Origin: Pseudovibrio denitrificans JCM 12308 | GTDB lineage: Bacteria; Pseudomonadota; Alphaproteobacteria; Rhizobiales; Stappiaceae | Direction of reading: 5' to 3' | Length of the DNA: 64,000 nt | NCBI RefSeq assembly: GCF_001310815.1 | Contig: NZ_BAZK01000008.1 | Location: 62,001 to 126,000 of the forward strand | Part shown: positions 55,360 to 64,000 of the stretch, piece by piece | How positions within the stretch are numbered: position 1 is the stretch's first letter | Layout: the number at the start of each line of letters is the position of its first letter | Made by a program: the position numbers and the translations under genes | The notes under the pieces: model-generated | Databases searched by the model: none | Seen by the model: only the letters and a program-made list of their open reading frames with translations | Told to the model about the DNA's origin: nothing

Positions 55360-55841
55360 AACTCACCCACATCAACCTCGTTGCCCGCGACGCAAAGGCT
55401 CTGGCCGCGTTTTATGAGGCCGTGTTCCAATGCAAGCAAATGCGGCCAGCCAAAGTTCTGTCAGGTGAAAAGGTCTCCAAAGGGAACGGTCTGCCCAACT
55501 CCGAGATCCTCAGCATCTGGTTGACGTTCCCCGATTGCGGTACGCCGTTTCTGGAGTTGCACCAACATGCTGCAACCGAAGACAGAGGTGTTGCGCCTGT
55601 GAACGCCACTGGCTTTGGTCATCTTGCGTTTCAGACACCGGACCTCCACGCGTTGATCGCGAAAGTTCTTTCCGCTGGTGGCAGCAAGCAGGGGGAGGTC
55701 ACGAACTTCGGAACCTCAGAAAGACCACACCTGATCTGCTATATGCGTGATCCTCAAGGCAACATTCTTGAGCTGGAGCAGCCGTATTGCACCCCGGAGG
55801 AGGATCAGCAGCAACCTTCTGATCACTGCCAATCAGCTTAG
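55356..55841 (+). CDS. Glyoxalase/VOC superfamily protein
   Basis: Protein of 161 residues with the paired beta-alpha-beta-beta-beta modules of the vicinal oxygen chelate fold: MKLTHINLVARDAKALAAFYEAVF at the start, FGHLAFQTPDLHALIAKVLSAGG in the second half and RDPQGNILELEQPY at the end. Likely metal ligands are His5, Glu in FLELHQ, His in FGHLAF and Glu in LELEQP. Such proteins are dioxygenases, lyases or resistance proteins. ATGA overlap with the hydrolase gene. Confidence 0.87.
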   Translation: MKLTHINLVARDAKALAAFYEAVFQCKQMRPAKVLSGEKVSKGNGLPNSEILSIWLTFPDCGTPFLELHQHAATEDRGVAPVNATGFGHLAFQTPDLHALIAKVLSAGGSKQGEVTNFGTSERPHLICYMRDPQGNILELEQPYCTPEEDQQQPSDHCQSA

Positions 55842-55852
55842 TTTCCCTGCGC

Positions 55853-56644
55853 CTAACCCGCTGGCACGAGAGCCAGTGCGCGGATTGGGCTCCCGGTGCC
55901 ATTGGCAATCTTCAGCGGAGCTGCAATCAGGATAGCGCCTTTTGGCGGCAGCTTGTCCAGATTTGCAAGGCTGGCAAGGCCATAGCGGTTGGCTGCGTGA
56001 AGCAGGTTGTGTGCCGGATAAGGTGGCTCCATGCCACCAGCACATCCCGCATCCGTGCCGATACATTCATTACCCCAGCCAAGGATGCCCTTGGAGAGAA
56101 GATACTCGATGCAGTCCACGGTTGGCCCCGGCGAGTGCGGGCCGTTTTCGTCTACGTTGAGAAACTTCGCTTCATCCGTGTTGCGGTGATACCAGTCGCT
56201 GCGCATGACGACCCATTCACCGGCGTTGATCTCACCGTGTTCCGCCTCCCACTCTTTCACGCGGTCTGCTGTCAGCAGAAAATCTGCATTCTCAGCAGTC
56301 TCCGCAGAGCAGTCGATCACATTCACAGGTGCTACGAAATTTTGCGGTGATATGGTATCGGTATATCCATCTGCATAGTCTTTGCCGGTGATCCAGTGGT
56401 GCGGCGCATCAAAGTGTGTGCCTGAGTGTTCTCCCAGTTTCATCCAGTTCCAAGCGAAGAACGGACCATCCTCGTCATACTCGGAGATCTTATGGATCTC
56501 CACTTTCGGTGTGTTTTTGGCAAAGTCTGGCGGCAACTGCAAAATAGGCGTATCCGGCCCCAATCGGCCAGATAGGTCAATTACCTCCACATCTCCGGAA
56601 ATCAATTTCGCGCCAAGGTCTTCCAATATGCTTTTGGTCAGCAT
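55853..56644 (-). CDS. Cyclase family metal hydrolase (kynurenine formamidase-like)
   Basis: Protein of 263 residues from ATG 56644, which has GAGGG upstream. It has the family's metal motif H-x-G-T-H-x-D-x-P-x-H in LGEHSGTHFDAPHHW, together with VIDLSGRLGPDTPI near the start and GTDAGCAGGMEPPYPAHNLL near the end. Kynurenine formamidase, isatin hydrolase and related amide or lactone hydrolases share this fold. No tryptophan genes are near, so the substrate is open; it is monocistronic and convergent with the VOC gene. Confidence 0.85.
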   Translation of the reverse strand: MLTKSILEDLGAKLISGDVEVIDLSGRLGPDTPILQLPPDFAKNTPKVEIHKISEYDEDGPFFAWNWMKLGEHSGTHFDAPHHWITGKDYADGYTDTISPQNFVAPVNVIDCSAETAENADFLLTADRVKEWEAEHGEINAGEWVVMRSDWYHRNTDEAKFLNVDENGPHSPGPTVDCIEYLLSKGILGWGNECIGTDAGCAGGMEPPYPAHNLLHAANRYGLASLANLDKLPPKGAILIAAPLKIANGTGSPIRALALVPAG

Positions 56645-56852
56645 CCCTCTTTCTCCCTCCCAGAAAGTGGTCGATCCTAAAGTGAGAAGCACACCGTCCC
56701 ATGAGCCTCTCATGGAACTACGCTAACCAGATTTATATGTATATGCAAATATTATCAGGGATGCATGACGTACGAAGAGGGCAGGACCTGCACGCAAGGC
56801 ACAGATATCCTTCACTAAATCCGTATCTCTTTTCAAGAAAGAGGACTGATTA

Positions 56853-57413
56853 TCAGGAGGCAGCGTCGATCAGCGCTTTGGCGGCTTTCTTTGCTTCGCC
56901 TGCCGGGTCATCACTATTACCGAAATGGGCGGTGATGATCGCGCCTTCCTGCAGCATCAGCAGTTGGCGGGCCAGCGCTTCAGGGTTCTTCAGATGTGCT
57001 GCTTCCACCAGAGCCAGCACACCCTGATACATGGTGTTGCGCTGTTCAACGGTTTGCTGATGAATCGGGTGGTCCGGCTCCGGATACTCAGAGCTGGCCT
57101 TGATGAACATGCAGCTCTTGAACGTGTCTTCGCGAAACCACTCGCCCAGCACATCAAACAGAGCGAGCAACTGATCCTTTGGCTCGCTGGCAAGCTCGCA
57201 GACACGCTTCGTCGACCAATCGTGAAACTGCTGCTCGCGCAAACCAAGCGCAGCCAGGATTAGGTCTTCCTTGCTCTTGAAGTGCTTGTACATGGAGGTT
57301 TTGGAAATGCCGGATTCAGCGACCAGCATATCCATACCGGTGGCGTGAAACCCGTTTCTGTAGAAGGTTTCCATCGCCTTTTCTACGAGTTCATCCCGTT
57401 TATTTTTGCGCAT
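56853..57413 (-). CDS. TetR family regulator
   Basis: Repressor of 186 residues. The N-terminal HTH domain reads AMETFYRNGFHATGMDMLVAESGISKTSMYKHFKSKEDLI, with a variable ligand-binding domain following (C-terminal half rich in HxxxVEQR and LLMLQEGAI). It is divergent from the DUF1348 gene, with matching palindromes before both starts, and probably represses both. Confidence 0.88.
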   Translation of the reverse strand: MRKNKRDELVEKAMETFYRNGFHATGMDMLVAESGISKTSMYKHFKSKEDLILAALGLREQQFHDWSTKRVCELASEPKDQLLALFDVLGEWFREDTFKSCMFIKASSEYPEPDHPIHQQTVEQRNTMYQGVLALVEAAHLKNPEALARQLLMLQEGAIITAHFGNSDDPAGEAKKAAKALIDAAS

Positions 57414-57425
57414 ACCAACCTCAAG

Positions 57426-57605
57426 GTTTACTGATCAGTACATATAACGAAATAAATATGGCCGAACAAGGGAATTCATTTTTATCGCGAAATCAAAGGG
57501 CTTCGTAAAAGCGAGTGATATGCATCACGCAGCTCGCAATTTGGTGAATTGACTAAATGAACAGATCGGTACACCTTGCTATCAGTAACTGTACCGATCA
57601 GTAAA
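57426..57605. promoter_or_regulatory. Two matching TetR operators
   Basis: GGTTTACTGATCAGTACAT (57425-57443) lies just before the TetR gene, with the perfect palindrome TACTGATCAGTA at 57428-57439. The reverse complement of TGTACCGATCAGTAAAC (57589-57605) reads GTTTACTGATCGGTACA, almost the same site, just before the DUF1348 gene. A weaker copy is AGATCGGTACA at 57563-57573. The recurrence by both divergent starts strongly suggests control by the adjacent TetR protein. Confidence 0.78.
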
Positions 57606-57623
57606 CAACAAGAGGCAACGAAA

Positions 57624-58088
57624 ATGCTCAGTTTATCAATGCGCCCCATAACAGACGACGCTGCGGTAGCAAAAGTAAGAGCTGCGGAAGATGCGTGGAA
57701 CTCACGCTGCCCGACAATTGTTGTCCGAAATGTTTCCCGCGATTGCCTGTGGCATGACCGGAATCAGACCATTGAAGGTCGGCCACAGATTATGGGTTTC
57801 CTTTCCGCCAAATGGAAAACCCAGCTCCATTATCGCCATATCAAAGAGCTTTGGAGCTTTAACAAAAACCGCTTCTCCATTCGCATCGTCAGCGAGTGGC
57901 GGACCATACACAACAAGTGGTTCCGCTCCTGCGGCAACGAGAACTGGGAGTTTGATGACAACGGTCTCATGAAGAAGCGGATCACGTGCATCACAGATAC
58001 GGAAATCAACGAGAATGAGCGGCTCTTCGTCTGGCCCTTTGGTCGCCGCCCGGATAACCACCCCGGCCTTTCGGAGATGAACTTATAA
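57624..58088 (+). CDS. DUF1348 family protein (SnoaL/NTF2-like)
   Basis: Protein of 154 residues from ATG 57624, behind AGAGG. It matches the DUF1348 plan: VAKVRAAEDAWNSR, QIMGFLSAKWKTQLHYRHIKELWSF, NKWFRSCGNENWEFDDNGLMKKR and RLFVWPFGRRPDNHPGLSEMNL. The segment after WNSR is less well conserved than usual and could hide two compensating errors. Function unknown; it is probably repressed by the divergent TetR protein and ends in a strong terminator. Confidence 0.85.
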   Translation: MLSLSMRPITDDAAVAKVRAAEDAWNSRCPTIVVRNVSRDCLWHDRNQTIEGRPQIMGFLSAKWKTQLHYRHIKELWSFNKNRFSIRIVSEWRTIHNKWFRSCGNENWEFDDNGLMKKRITCITDTEINENERLFVWPFGRRPDNHPGLSEMNL

Positions 58089-58204
58089 CGAGCTCCACAG
58101 GAGGAACGCGTCCATCCGCTTAGAGTGCCAAGCACGGCCCCATCGACTTGGCCTTCCAGAACACTGCGGACCTACCCCAGTTCCTCCAGCTCTCCCCAGA
58201 GCAG

Positions 58205-58246
58205 TGCGACGACTACTTCCTGCCCGAGGTAGTCGTCGCATTTTTT
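58205..58246 (+). terminator. Rho-independent terminator after the DUF1348 gene
   Basis: TGCGACGACTAC / GTAGTCGTCGCA is a perfect 12-bp stem over a 12-base loop, followed directly by six T bases. Confidence 0.92.
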
Positions 58247-58295
58247 GTATCAGTCCCCATATGCAAGCATATTACTTCGTTTGTTGGGGGCTCCT

Positions 58296-58831
58296 ATGCC
58301 AAAAGCTTTTGCTCAGATTGCCTTTACCTCTGCCGCTCAGATTTTCAGGACCGCTACGGAACCAAAGAGGCCTACGCCAGGTTTCTGGAAGGGGACGAGC
58401 TGAGCGGTCACACCATTGACCCGGACCATGCCACTTTCATTGAGAGCATGGACGGGTGTTATCTCTCAACTATTTCAGAGACCGGCTGGCCCTATGTGCA
58501 GTTTAAAGGTGGACCGCAAGGGTTTCTGAGGGTGCTGGATGACAGGCATTTTGCCTATGCAGATTATCGCGGCAACCGACAGTATCTGAGCGCCGGAAAC
58601 ATCTCCCAAAATGCCCGCGTATCCCTCATCCTCGTGAACTACGAGACGCAGGAAAGACTGAAGATCTGGGGGGAAGCTCGGATAGTGTCTTTGGATGAAG
58701 ATCCTGACTTCGTGCTGGACTTGATGCCTCAAGATTACAAAGCCGAGCCGGAGCGGGCGATTATCATCAAAACTCTGGCGCTGGAGTGGGATTGCCCAAG
58801 GCACATTCCGAAGCGTACGACATCAAAATAA
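58296..58831 (+). CDS. Pyridoxamine 5'-phosphate oxidase-like flavoprotein (frame broken near 58350)
   Basis: Flavin-binding split-barrel protein of about 178 residues. The true start is ATG 58296 (MPKAFAQIAFTSAAQIF), 5 bases after GGGGG; an open frame from 58148 crosses the terminator and is artificial. One missing base near 58350 breaks the frame; restoring it gives IFQDRYGTKEAYARFLEGDE. The body has YLSTISETGWPYVQFKGGPQGFL and NISQNARVSLILVNYETQERLKIWGEARI, the FMN-binding strands. Related proteins reduce or oxidise small substrates with FMN or F420. It is downstream of the DUF1348 terminator and may have its own promoter. Confidence 0.83.
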
Positions 58832-58841
58832 CCAAAAACCA

Positions 58842-58875
58842 CCCACCACCGCGGCTTCCACTCCGCAGTGGTGGG
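58842..58875. terminator. Hairpin after the PPOX gene
   Basis: CCCACCAC and GTGGTGGG pair over an internal GCGG/CCGC stem with one mismatch. It lies between the PPOX gene and the convergent dehydratase gene and could terminate both; no long T-run follows. Confidence 0.55.
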
Positions 58876-58945
58876 TCTTCGGCGATTGTTATGGACACAC
58901 ACATCGCCTACTAGGCTGGGTCGCGGCCAACCTTGGTTTTGGGGA

Positions 58946-60157
58946 TCAGCCGGACTTGGTGCCCGTGATCCGGATTGTTGCATCGCTGCGCTCAAACACC
59001 TTTGGCGAGAGCGAGATGCCGAGGCCCGGCGCCGTTGGGGCCAGCAGATAGCCGTTTTCGAAAACAGGCAGACCTTCCATCAACTCACTGTACCAGCCGA
59101 AATAGAACGCCCGCACCATCTCCTGAACCAGCGCGTTCGGCAGGTTGATGGAAAGATGCACAGCAGCTGTCAGAAGGCCCGGACCGGTGCAATCATGCGG
59201 CGCAACAGGCAACTCGTAGGTTTCGGCCATGGTGGCGATTTTCTTGGCTTCGGTCAGACCACCACACCAGCCAATATCCAGCATGCAGACATCCGTTGCG
59301 CGCTTCTCAAACAGCTCGCGGAACGACCAACGGGTGGCGAGGTTCTCGCTGGCGGTGACCCATGTGTCGGCACGGCGGGCGTACTCGGCCAGCGCGTCCA
59401 CGTTGGTCATCTTGATCGGATCTTCCAGCCAGAACACGTTGTAAGGCTTCAATGCGCGTGCGATCTTCTCGGCCATAGGCAGGTTCCACACGCTGTGCAG
59501 CTCCACGTGAATGTCCATGGCGTCGCCCACAGCTTCGCGGATTTGCTTGAAGGGGCGCAGGCCTGCCTCCAGATCTTCCGGTGAAATGTAGGTGCCATTG
59601 GTTTTTACGGCGAACTGGTCAAACGGCCAGATCTTCATGCCGCGAAAACCCATATCCAGCAGACTTTTGGCCAGCGTGCCCGCGTCAGATAGGAACGCCT
59701 CCAGATCCTCGTATGGACCTTCCGCAACGGACTCAGTGCTCCAGTCCTCCGTGGTGTTGACCTGCTTGTCTTTCACATACTCGTAGCCCGCACAGGTGTT
59801 GTACGCGCGGATCTTATCGCGGCTTTTGCCACCCAACAGCTGATGCACCGGCACGCCGAGGGTTTTACCGGAAAGATCCCATAGGGCGATATCAATGGCA
59901 GAGGCGGCCCGCATTTCTGCGCCTGTGGAGTTGAAACCGCAGATGGGGTTGAGCAGCAAGCGGGAGATGGCGTCAATCTGGGTTGGATCACGGTCAATCA
60001 ACTCATCTGCCAGTGTTTCATGGATAAATCCGCAAACCGCATCTGAGCCATAAAACGTTTCTCCCAGACCAAAACTGCCAGCATCTGTGTGCACACGCAC
60101 CCAGGTTACATTGCGAAATTCTTTAAGATTGATGGTTTCAATGCCGGTGATTTTCAT
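58946..60157 (-). CDS. Enolase-superfamily sugar acid dehydratase-like enzyme
   Basis: Protein of 403 residues from ATG 60157. Members of this subgroup (mandelate racemase type) dehydrate sugar acids such as galactonate. The barrel shows GMKIWPFDQFA, HVELHSVWNL (metal Asp replaced by Glu-Leu-His, as in galactonate dehydratase-like enzymes), WLEDPIKM, TASENLATRW and the His-Asp dyad region APHDCTGPGLLTA. The C-terminal LAPTAPGLGISLSP is typical. A GntR gene directly upstream on the same strand likely regulates it. The exact acid is unknown. Confidence 0.86.
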   Translation of the reverse strand: MKITGIETINLKEFRNVTWVRVHTDAGSFGLGETFYGSDAVCGFIHETLADELIDRDPTQIDAISRLLLNPICGFNSTGAEMRAASAIDIALWDLSGKTLGVPVHQLLGGKSRDKIRAYNTCAGYEYVKDKQVNTTEDWSTESVAEGPYEDLEAFLSDAGTLAKSLLDMGFRGMKIWPFDQFAVKTNGTYISPEDLEAGLRPFKQIREAVGDAMDIHVELHSVWNLPMAEKIARALKPYNVFWLEDPIKMTNVDALAEYARRADTWVTASENLATRWSFRELFEKRATDVCMLDIGWCGGLTEAKKIATMAETYELPVAPHDCTGPGLLTAAVHLSINLPNALVQEMVRAFYFGWYSELMEGLPVFENGYLLAPTAPGLGISLSPKVFERSDATIRITGTKSG

Positions 60158-60198
60158 GGGGCTTCTCGAAAAAGGATCTAGGGATAAGGATGAGGTGC

Positions 60199-60993
60199 TC
60201 AATCGGAGGTGAGGCGGTCGCCTTCGTTCTGCATCACCACGTTGGCCAAGGAGTTCTCGCGGATCTCTTCGTTCAGATCACTCAGGTCAAGATCATAGGC
60301 CGCCCGGTCGATGATGCGCACGGAGGCTTTGCGGGCCGCTTCTGCATCCCGCAGGCGGATGGCTTCCAGCAGATGGCGGTGGCGTTCCAGACTGTCACTC
60401 AGCTCACTGGCTGCTTCTGTGGTTTTCTTGATCAGAACAAACACCGCAGGCATGGTGCTGCGTCCGATCTGCACCCAGACCAGATTGTGCGTCGCCTGAT
60501 AGATCGCTTCATGAAACTGCGTATCATACTGCTGAAAGTGCTTGCCGCGATAGATCAGGTCGTCCTTCTGCATGGCTGCATACATGCCATTCCACGCCGC
60601 CTCGATCTTCATCAGATCTTTAGCCGTGGCACGGCGAGCTGCTTCCATGGCGATGAAGGGCTCAACAGATGTGCGGAAACGGAAAATCTCCCGGGCGAAG
60701 ATGAGCGTGTTGCCGCCATACTGCGCAATCCATGTGGCCACTTGCGGGGAGAGGATGTTCCAGTCCTGATAATCTTTGACGCGGGTGCCGAAGCCGGAGA
60801 TGCGTTCGATGATACCGTGGTTGGTGAAGGTGGCCAGCGCACTGCGCATGGTGGCACGGCTGACACCAAACTGTTCCGTCAGTTCCAGTTCCTTTGGCAG
60901 GAAGTCACCCGGTTTCAGTTCCGCCGAAAACAGCTGGCGAGCCAGTTCCTCGGTTATCTGATCTCGCAGATCCTGCGTGTATGTGGACACCAT
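60199..60993 (-). CDS. GntR family regulator (FCD subfamily)
   Basis: Regulator of 264 residues. The winged HTH has DFLPKELELTEQFGVSRATMRSALATFTNHGIIERISGFGTRV; the FCD domain has FRTSVEPFIAMEAARRAT, HFQQYDTQFHEAIYQATHN and DSLERHRHLLEAIRLRDAEAARKASVRII. It is cotranscribed with the sugar acid dehydratase gene 41 bp downstream and probably represses it. A palindrome before its start is a likely operator. Confidence 0.88.
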   Translation of the reverse strand: MVSTYTQDLRDQITEELARQLFSAELKPGDFLPKELELTEQFGVSRATMRSALATFTNHGIIERISGFGTRVKDYQDWNILSPQVATWIAQYGGNTLIFAREIFRFRTSVEPFIAMEAARRATAKDLMKIEAAWNGMYAAMQKDDLIYRGKHFQQYDTQFHEAIYQATHNLVWVQIGRSTMPAVFVLIKKTTEAASELSDSLERHRHLLEAIRLRDAEAARKASVRIIDRAAYDLDLSDLNEEIRENSLANVVMQNEGDRLTSD

Positions 60994-61429
60994 CGCACTT
61001 CAGCCTCATCAAAAGAGCAGATTGATAGGACTAGCCTAATCCATGTCTGACATACAATTAAATATGACTGAATACTTAGTTATCAACACGCATACCTGGA
61101 TATAATTTAAGTTACCATGAGTTATTCTATGTTCGATAATTCAATATTTATAAATATAATTATTCCACATCACCTATAAATACTACTATCCTGCAACAAC
61201 AGCCAATATCAACTTAAACAATCCAGACACCAACACATCCAGAGCATCAATTTCACTAATGCCATCAATTGCTTAATCTGCGCAGCAAAGCAGAAGAGGC
61301 GTGCCTGCACTCCAAACGGCATCATCGGCTGCAGGGCAAGCAAGGGCAGGGGTGTCACGGCATCCATCGTCTTCTGCTTGCAATGAAGCTGGAACACTAC
61401 GGATGCCGTTTTCGTTTCAGATATCGCGC
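60994..61429. promoter_or_regulatory. AT-rich promoter region with a GntR-type palindrome
   Basis: This 436-bp gap precedes the GntR gene. ATGTC-T-GACAT at 61043-61053 is a perfect inverted repeat, 50 bp before the GntR start, in the size and form of FCD GntR operators. From 61050 to about 61200 the sequence is strongly AT-rich. No gene is visible. Confidence 0.5.
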
Positions 61430-63924
61430 TCACACCGTTTGAAGAGAGGTGCTCTGGTCTGGATCACCATCAACCGCATCCCCCTGATCTCTCAGCCGTG
61501 CATTTTCTGGATCCCACAGCGGGCCATCGGGTTGAACAACGGCCTTGTGAGGCTTGCCGTAGATCTTGATGGTCAGCTCAGTCCCCGGTTCAGCCAGATC
61601 AGCGTGCACCACACCCAGCGCGATGGAGGCATTGATGCGGTAGCCCCAGCCGCCGGAGGTGACTTCCCCAACCATCTGATCTCCCTGCCAAATAGTGGAC
61701 ATATACGGTGCATCGCAGTCACCAGCCTCCACAATCATGGTCACGAAGCGACGCTTCACGCCTTCTGCTGCCTCCTTCAGCAACGCAGCTTTGCCGGGGA
61801 AGTTTTGCGGCTTGTTAAGCTTCACGAACCGGTCGAGCCCAGCCTCAAACAGCGTGTAGTCCGTTGAAAGGTCGCCTTTCCAGCTGCGGTAGCCTTTCTC
61901 CAGTCGTAAGGCATTGAGCGCATACATGCCGAAGGGCTTGGCACCAGAACCAAGGATCGCCTCATAGATTTCAGGCATATCCTCATTACTTGCGTGGATC
62001 TCCCAGCCCAACTCTCCAGCAAACGACACGCGTACCAGAAGCGCAGGCTTTCCAAGAACGGTTGCCTGCTGAAGGCTGAGCCAGCTGAGAGAGAGGTCCG
62101 CCTCTGTCATACCAGCAAGCAACTGACGGGACTGCGGGCCGGTGACAATCAGCGTGGTGACGTCCCGCGTCTGATCTTCCAATGACAATCCTTCCGGCAA
62201 GCGGGTATTGAGCAACTCGAAGTCGTGCCACTGGGCCAGAGCTGCGGTGATCAGCGTGAACTCGTCAGCCCCATGGCGCAGGATAGACATTTCTGTCAGC
62301 ACCCGACCGCGCTCATCCGGGAAGTAGCCCAGTGTCATGCGACCAACCTTTGGCAGGCCACCAGCAATCTGCTCCCGCAGCCAATCAGCGGCACCGTCTC
62401 CAGAGAGCATAAACCTTGAAAACCCGGGCAGATCCAACACGCAACATAGTCGCGCACCGCTTCGCATTCTTCACGCACCCGCTGCTCCCACGGACCGGAG
62501 CGGGCCCAGGTTTGTGTCGCCTCTTCAGAGGTGTCATCGCCTGCTTTGGCAAACCAGTTGGCGCGCTCCCAGCCGTTGTAGGCGCCCATCTGTCCGCCAA
62601 GCTCCAACAGTTTGGTGTGGTTGGGAGAGAGTTTACGGTCTCGCCCTGCAGACCATTCGTGATGCGGGAAGTGCATGGCGTATTCGTGGCCGTAAACTTC
62701 CTTGGCCTTATCGATGCAATACTGCTTGTCGGTGTAATCGGTGTAGCGTCGTGGATCGACGGCCCACATATCCCACTCGGTCTGGCCGTTGACGATCCAT
62801 TCCGCCGCCACCTTGCCCGCACCGCCGCCTTGCGCAATGCCGAAGGTGAAGGAATGCGCTTCAAACGCATTGGGCACGCCGGGCATGGGGCCAATCATGG
62901 GCAGTCCATCAGGGGCGTAAGGAATTGGCCCATTGATGTTGCGTTTCACCCCTTGCGTTCCCAGCAAAGGCACACGCGCCATTGCGTCTTCGATGTAAAA
63001 CTCCAGCCGCTCCAGATCATCCGGATAAAGCTGAAAGCTGAAGTCCTCCGGCATCGGATCATCCGGTGTTGTCCATGCCGTCCGGCAGGCGCGCTCATAC
63101 GGCCCCAGATTGAACCCGCCCGTTTCCTGCCGCAGATAGTAGGAGGTGTCCGGATCTCGCAGCATGGGCAGTTTGCGGCCATGTTGTTTGGTCCAGGCTT
63201 CCACTTCGGGAATCGCTTCCGTCATGAAGTACTGGTGGCTCATGGTGATGGTCGGTACGCTGCGCCCGCCATAGGGCTCAAACCATTCCCCCACACGGGC
63301 AGCATAATAGCCAGCCGCGTTCACCACATACTCGCAGCGGATCTCGCCTGCTTCGGTGCAAACGATCCATTCACCGTCCTCCCGGCGCATACCCGTGGCG
63401 GGCGTAAAGCGCAGGATGCGGGCACCCAGATCACGCGCACCTTTGGCAAGGGCCTGTGTCACCTGCGCAGGATCAATGTCGCCATCCAGCGGATCCCAGA
63501 GCCCGCCTTCCAGATCATGAACTTCCATAAAGGGAAAGTGCTGTTGCAGCTGGTCCGGGGTGCACATGTCCATGGTCAGGCCCATGTGTTCGGCCATGGC
63601 AGCCACGTGTTCAAACTCCATCATCCGTTCATGGCTATGTGCCAGCCGGATGGCGCCGGTCACGTGGTAGTTGATGGGGTAGTCGACTTCTTCCGCCAGC
63701 CCGCGATACAGCTCCAGTCCGTAGCGCTGCATGTTCATCACCGCGTAGCTGGTGGCGAAGTTGGGGCAGTTGCCTGCCGCATGCCAGGTGGACCCTGCCG
63801 TCAGCTCGTTCTTTTCCAAAAGAACGCAGTCGCTCCAGCCCATTTTGGCCAGATGATACAGCGTGGAAACGCCAACAACACCGCCGCCGATAATCACAAC
63901 CCGCGCTGTATCCGGAATAGACAT
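61430..63924 (-). CDS. FAD/GcvT-domain dehydrogenase, dimethylglycine/sarcosine dehydrogenase-like (frame broken near 62441)
   Basis: Large enzyme of about 832 residues. ATG 63924 has GGGAGG 8 bases upstream. The N-terminal FAD domain starts VVIIGGGVVGVSTLYHLAKMG and has STWHAAGNCPNFATSY (typical flavin-attachment region) and VVNAAGYYAARVGEW. The C-terminal half is a GcvT-like folate domain with LSLSWLSLQQATVLGKPALL, FGMYALNALRLEKGYRSW and VGEVTSGGWGYRINASIALGVV. One missing base near 62441 (plus strand) breaks the frame between YVACWIC and VLDLPGFSRFM. Such enzymes demethylate N-methyl amino acids with transfer of the one-carbon unit to tetrahydrofolate. No partner genes are adjacent within the window. 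Confidence 0.88.
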
Positions 63925-64000
63925 GCGCACTTCCTCCCAAAAACTATAAATCCATCAAGTAGTCCTCTCCCGCTTTTCTCTGTGAGGCGGGTATCATTCT

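Noticed and set aside
58148-58295. N-terminal extension of the PPOX gene
   Set aside because: It runs through a perfect rho-independent terminator in a different frame from the true start at 58296; it is a by-product of the frame break.
1-64000. Frame breaks read as genome decay or programmed frameshifting
   Set aside because: Breaks are spread evenly over core and accessory genes, almost always one missing base, without slippery-site context and without further damage in the genes.
1-64000. CRISPR arrays, tRNA and rRNA genes, prophage genes
   Set aside because: No direct-repeat array, cloverleaf-like or rRNA-like stretch, or phage structural or integrase gene was seen on reading either strand.

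Overview
The window looks like chromosomal DNA from a marine, heterotrophic alphaproteobacterium. A relative of Pseudovibrio/Labrenzia (Stappiaceae) is my best guess. This is inferred from moderate GC, two TRAP transporter operons, a sulfolipid gene pair, a cytochrome bo quinol oxidase operon and many small catabolic operons with dedicated one-component regulators. No rRNA, tRNA, CRISPR array, insertion sequence, phage gene or origin was seen.

Layout. 1-4.1 kb: the end of an M24 peptidase, then a minus-strand TRAP operon (dctP-dctQ-dctM) with a PEP-mutase/isocitrate-lyase-family enzyme. 4.5-6.7 kb: sqdB plus a GT4 glycosyltransferase (sulfolipid synthesis). 6.7-10.5 kb: cyoABCD. 10.7-20 kb: a SnoaL-like protein, a cytochrome P450, an amidohydrolase, several alpha/beta hydrolases, a patatin phospholipase and a DHA2 exporter. 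20-25.3 kb: an exported RidA-like protein, a serine hydrolase lipoprotein, and a cupin-SDR-aminotransferase operon divergent from an IclR regulator. 25.5-29 kb: a type I secretion operon (small Val-rich candidate substrate, PrtD-like ABC exporter, HlyD adaptor), followed by about 1 kb of AT-rich non-coding DNA.

30-39.6 kb: a second TRAP operon and a catabolic cluster (DadA-like oxidase, enolase-superfamily enzyme, ThDP enzyme, divergent GntR regulator, Asp/Glu-racemase-family protein, ProC). 39.7-44.6 kb: an ArsR-SRPBCC pair, an orphan membrane protein, a chemoreceptor and an exported agmatine-deiminase-family protein. 44.7-48.6 kb: a HemN-like radical SAM enzyme with a LysE exporter, a methyltransferase and an SCP2 protein. 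48.7-50.8 kb: glutathione-dependent formaldehyde oxidation (fghA, adhC). 51-59 kb: membrane proteins, a YeiH-type exporter, an ArsR-MFS pair, a hydrolase-VOC pair, a cyclase, a TetR regulator divergent from a DUF1348 gene, and a PPOX-family protein. 59-64 kb: an enolase-superfamily dehydratase with its GntR regulator, and a dimethylglycine-dehydrogenase-like FAD/GcvT enzyme.

A striking technical feature is at least 17 reading-frame breaks in 14 otherwise intact, well-conserved genes, nearly all explained by one missing base. This pattern looks like residual sequencing error rather than gene decay, and I annotate these loci as whole genes with the break marked. The best candidate for an undescribed system is the type I secretion operon with its small non-RTX substrate. 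Next are the radical SAM-LysE-methyltransferase neighbourhood and the TRAP/ThDP/racemase/ProC catabolic cluster.
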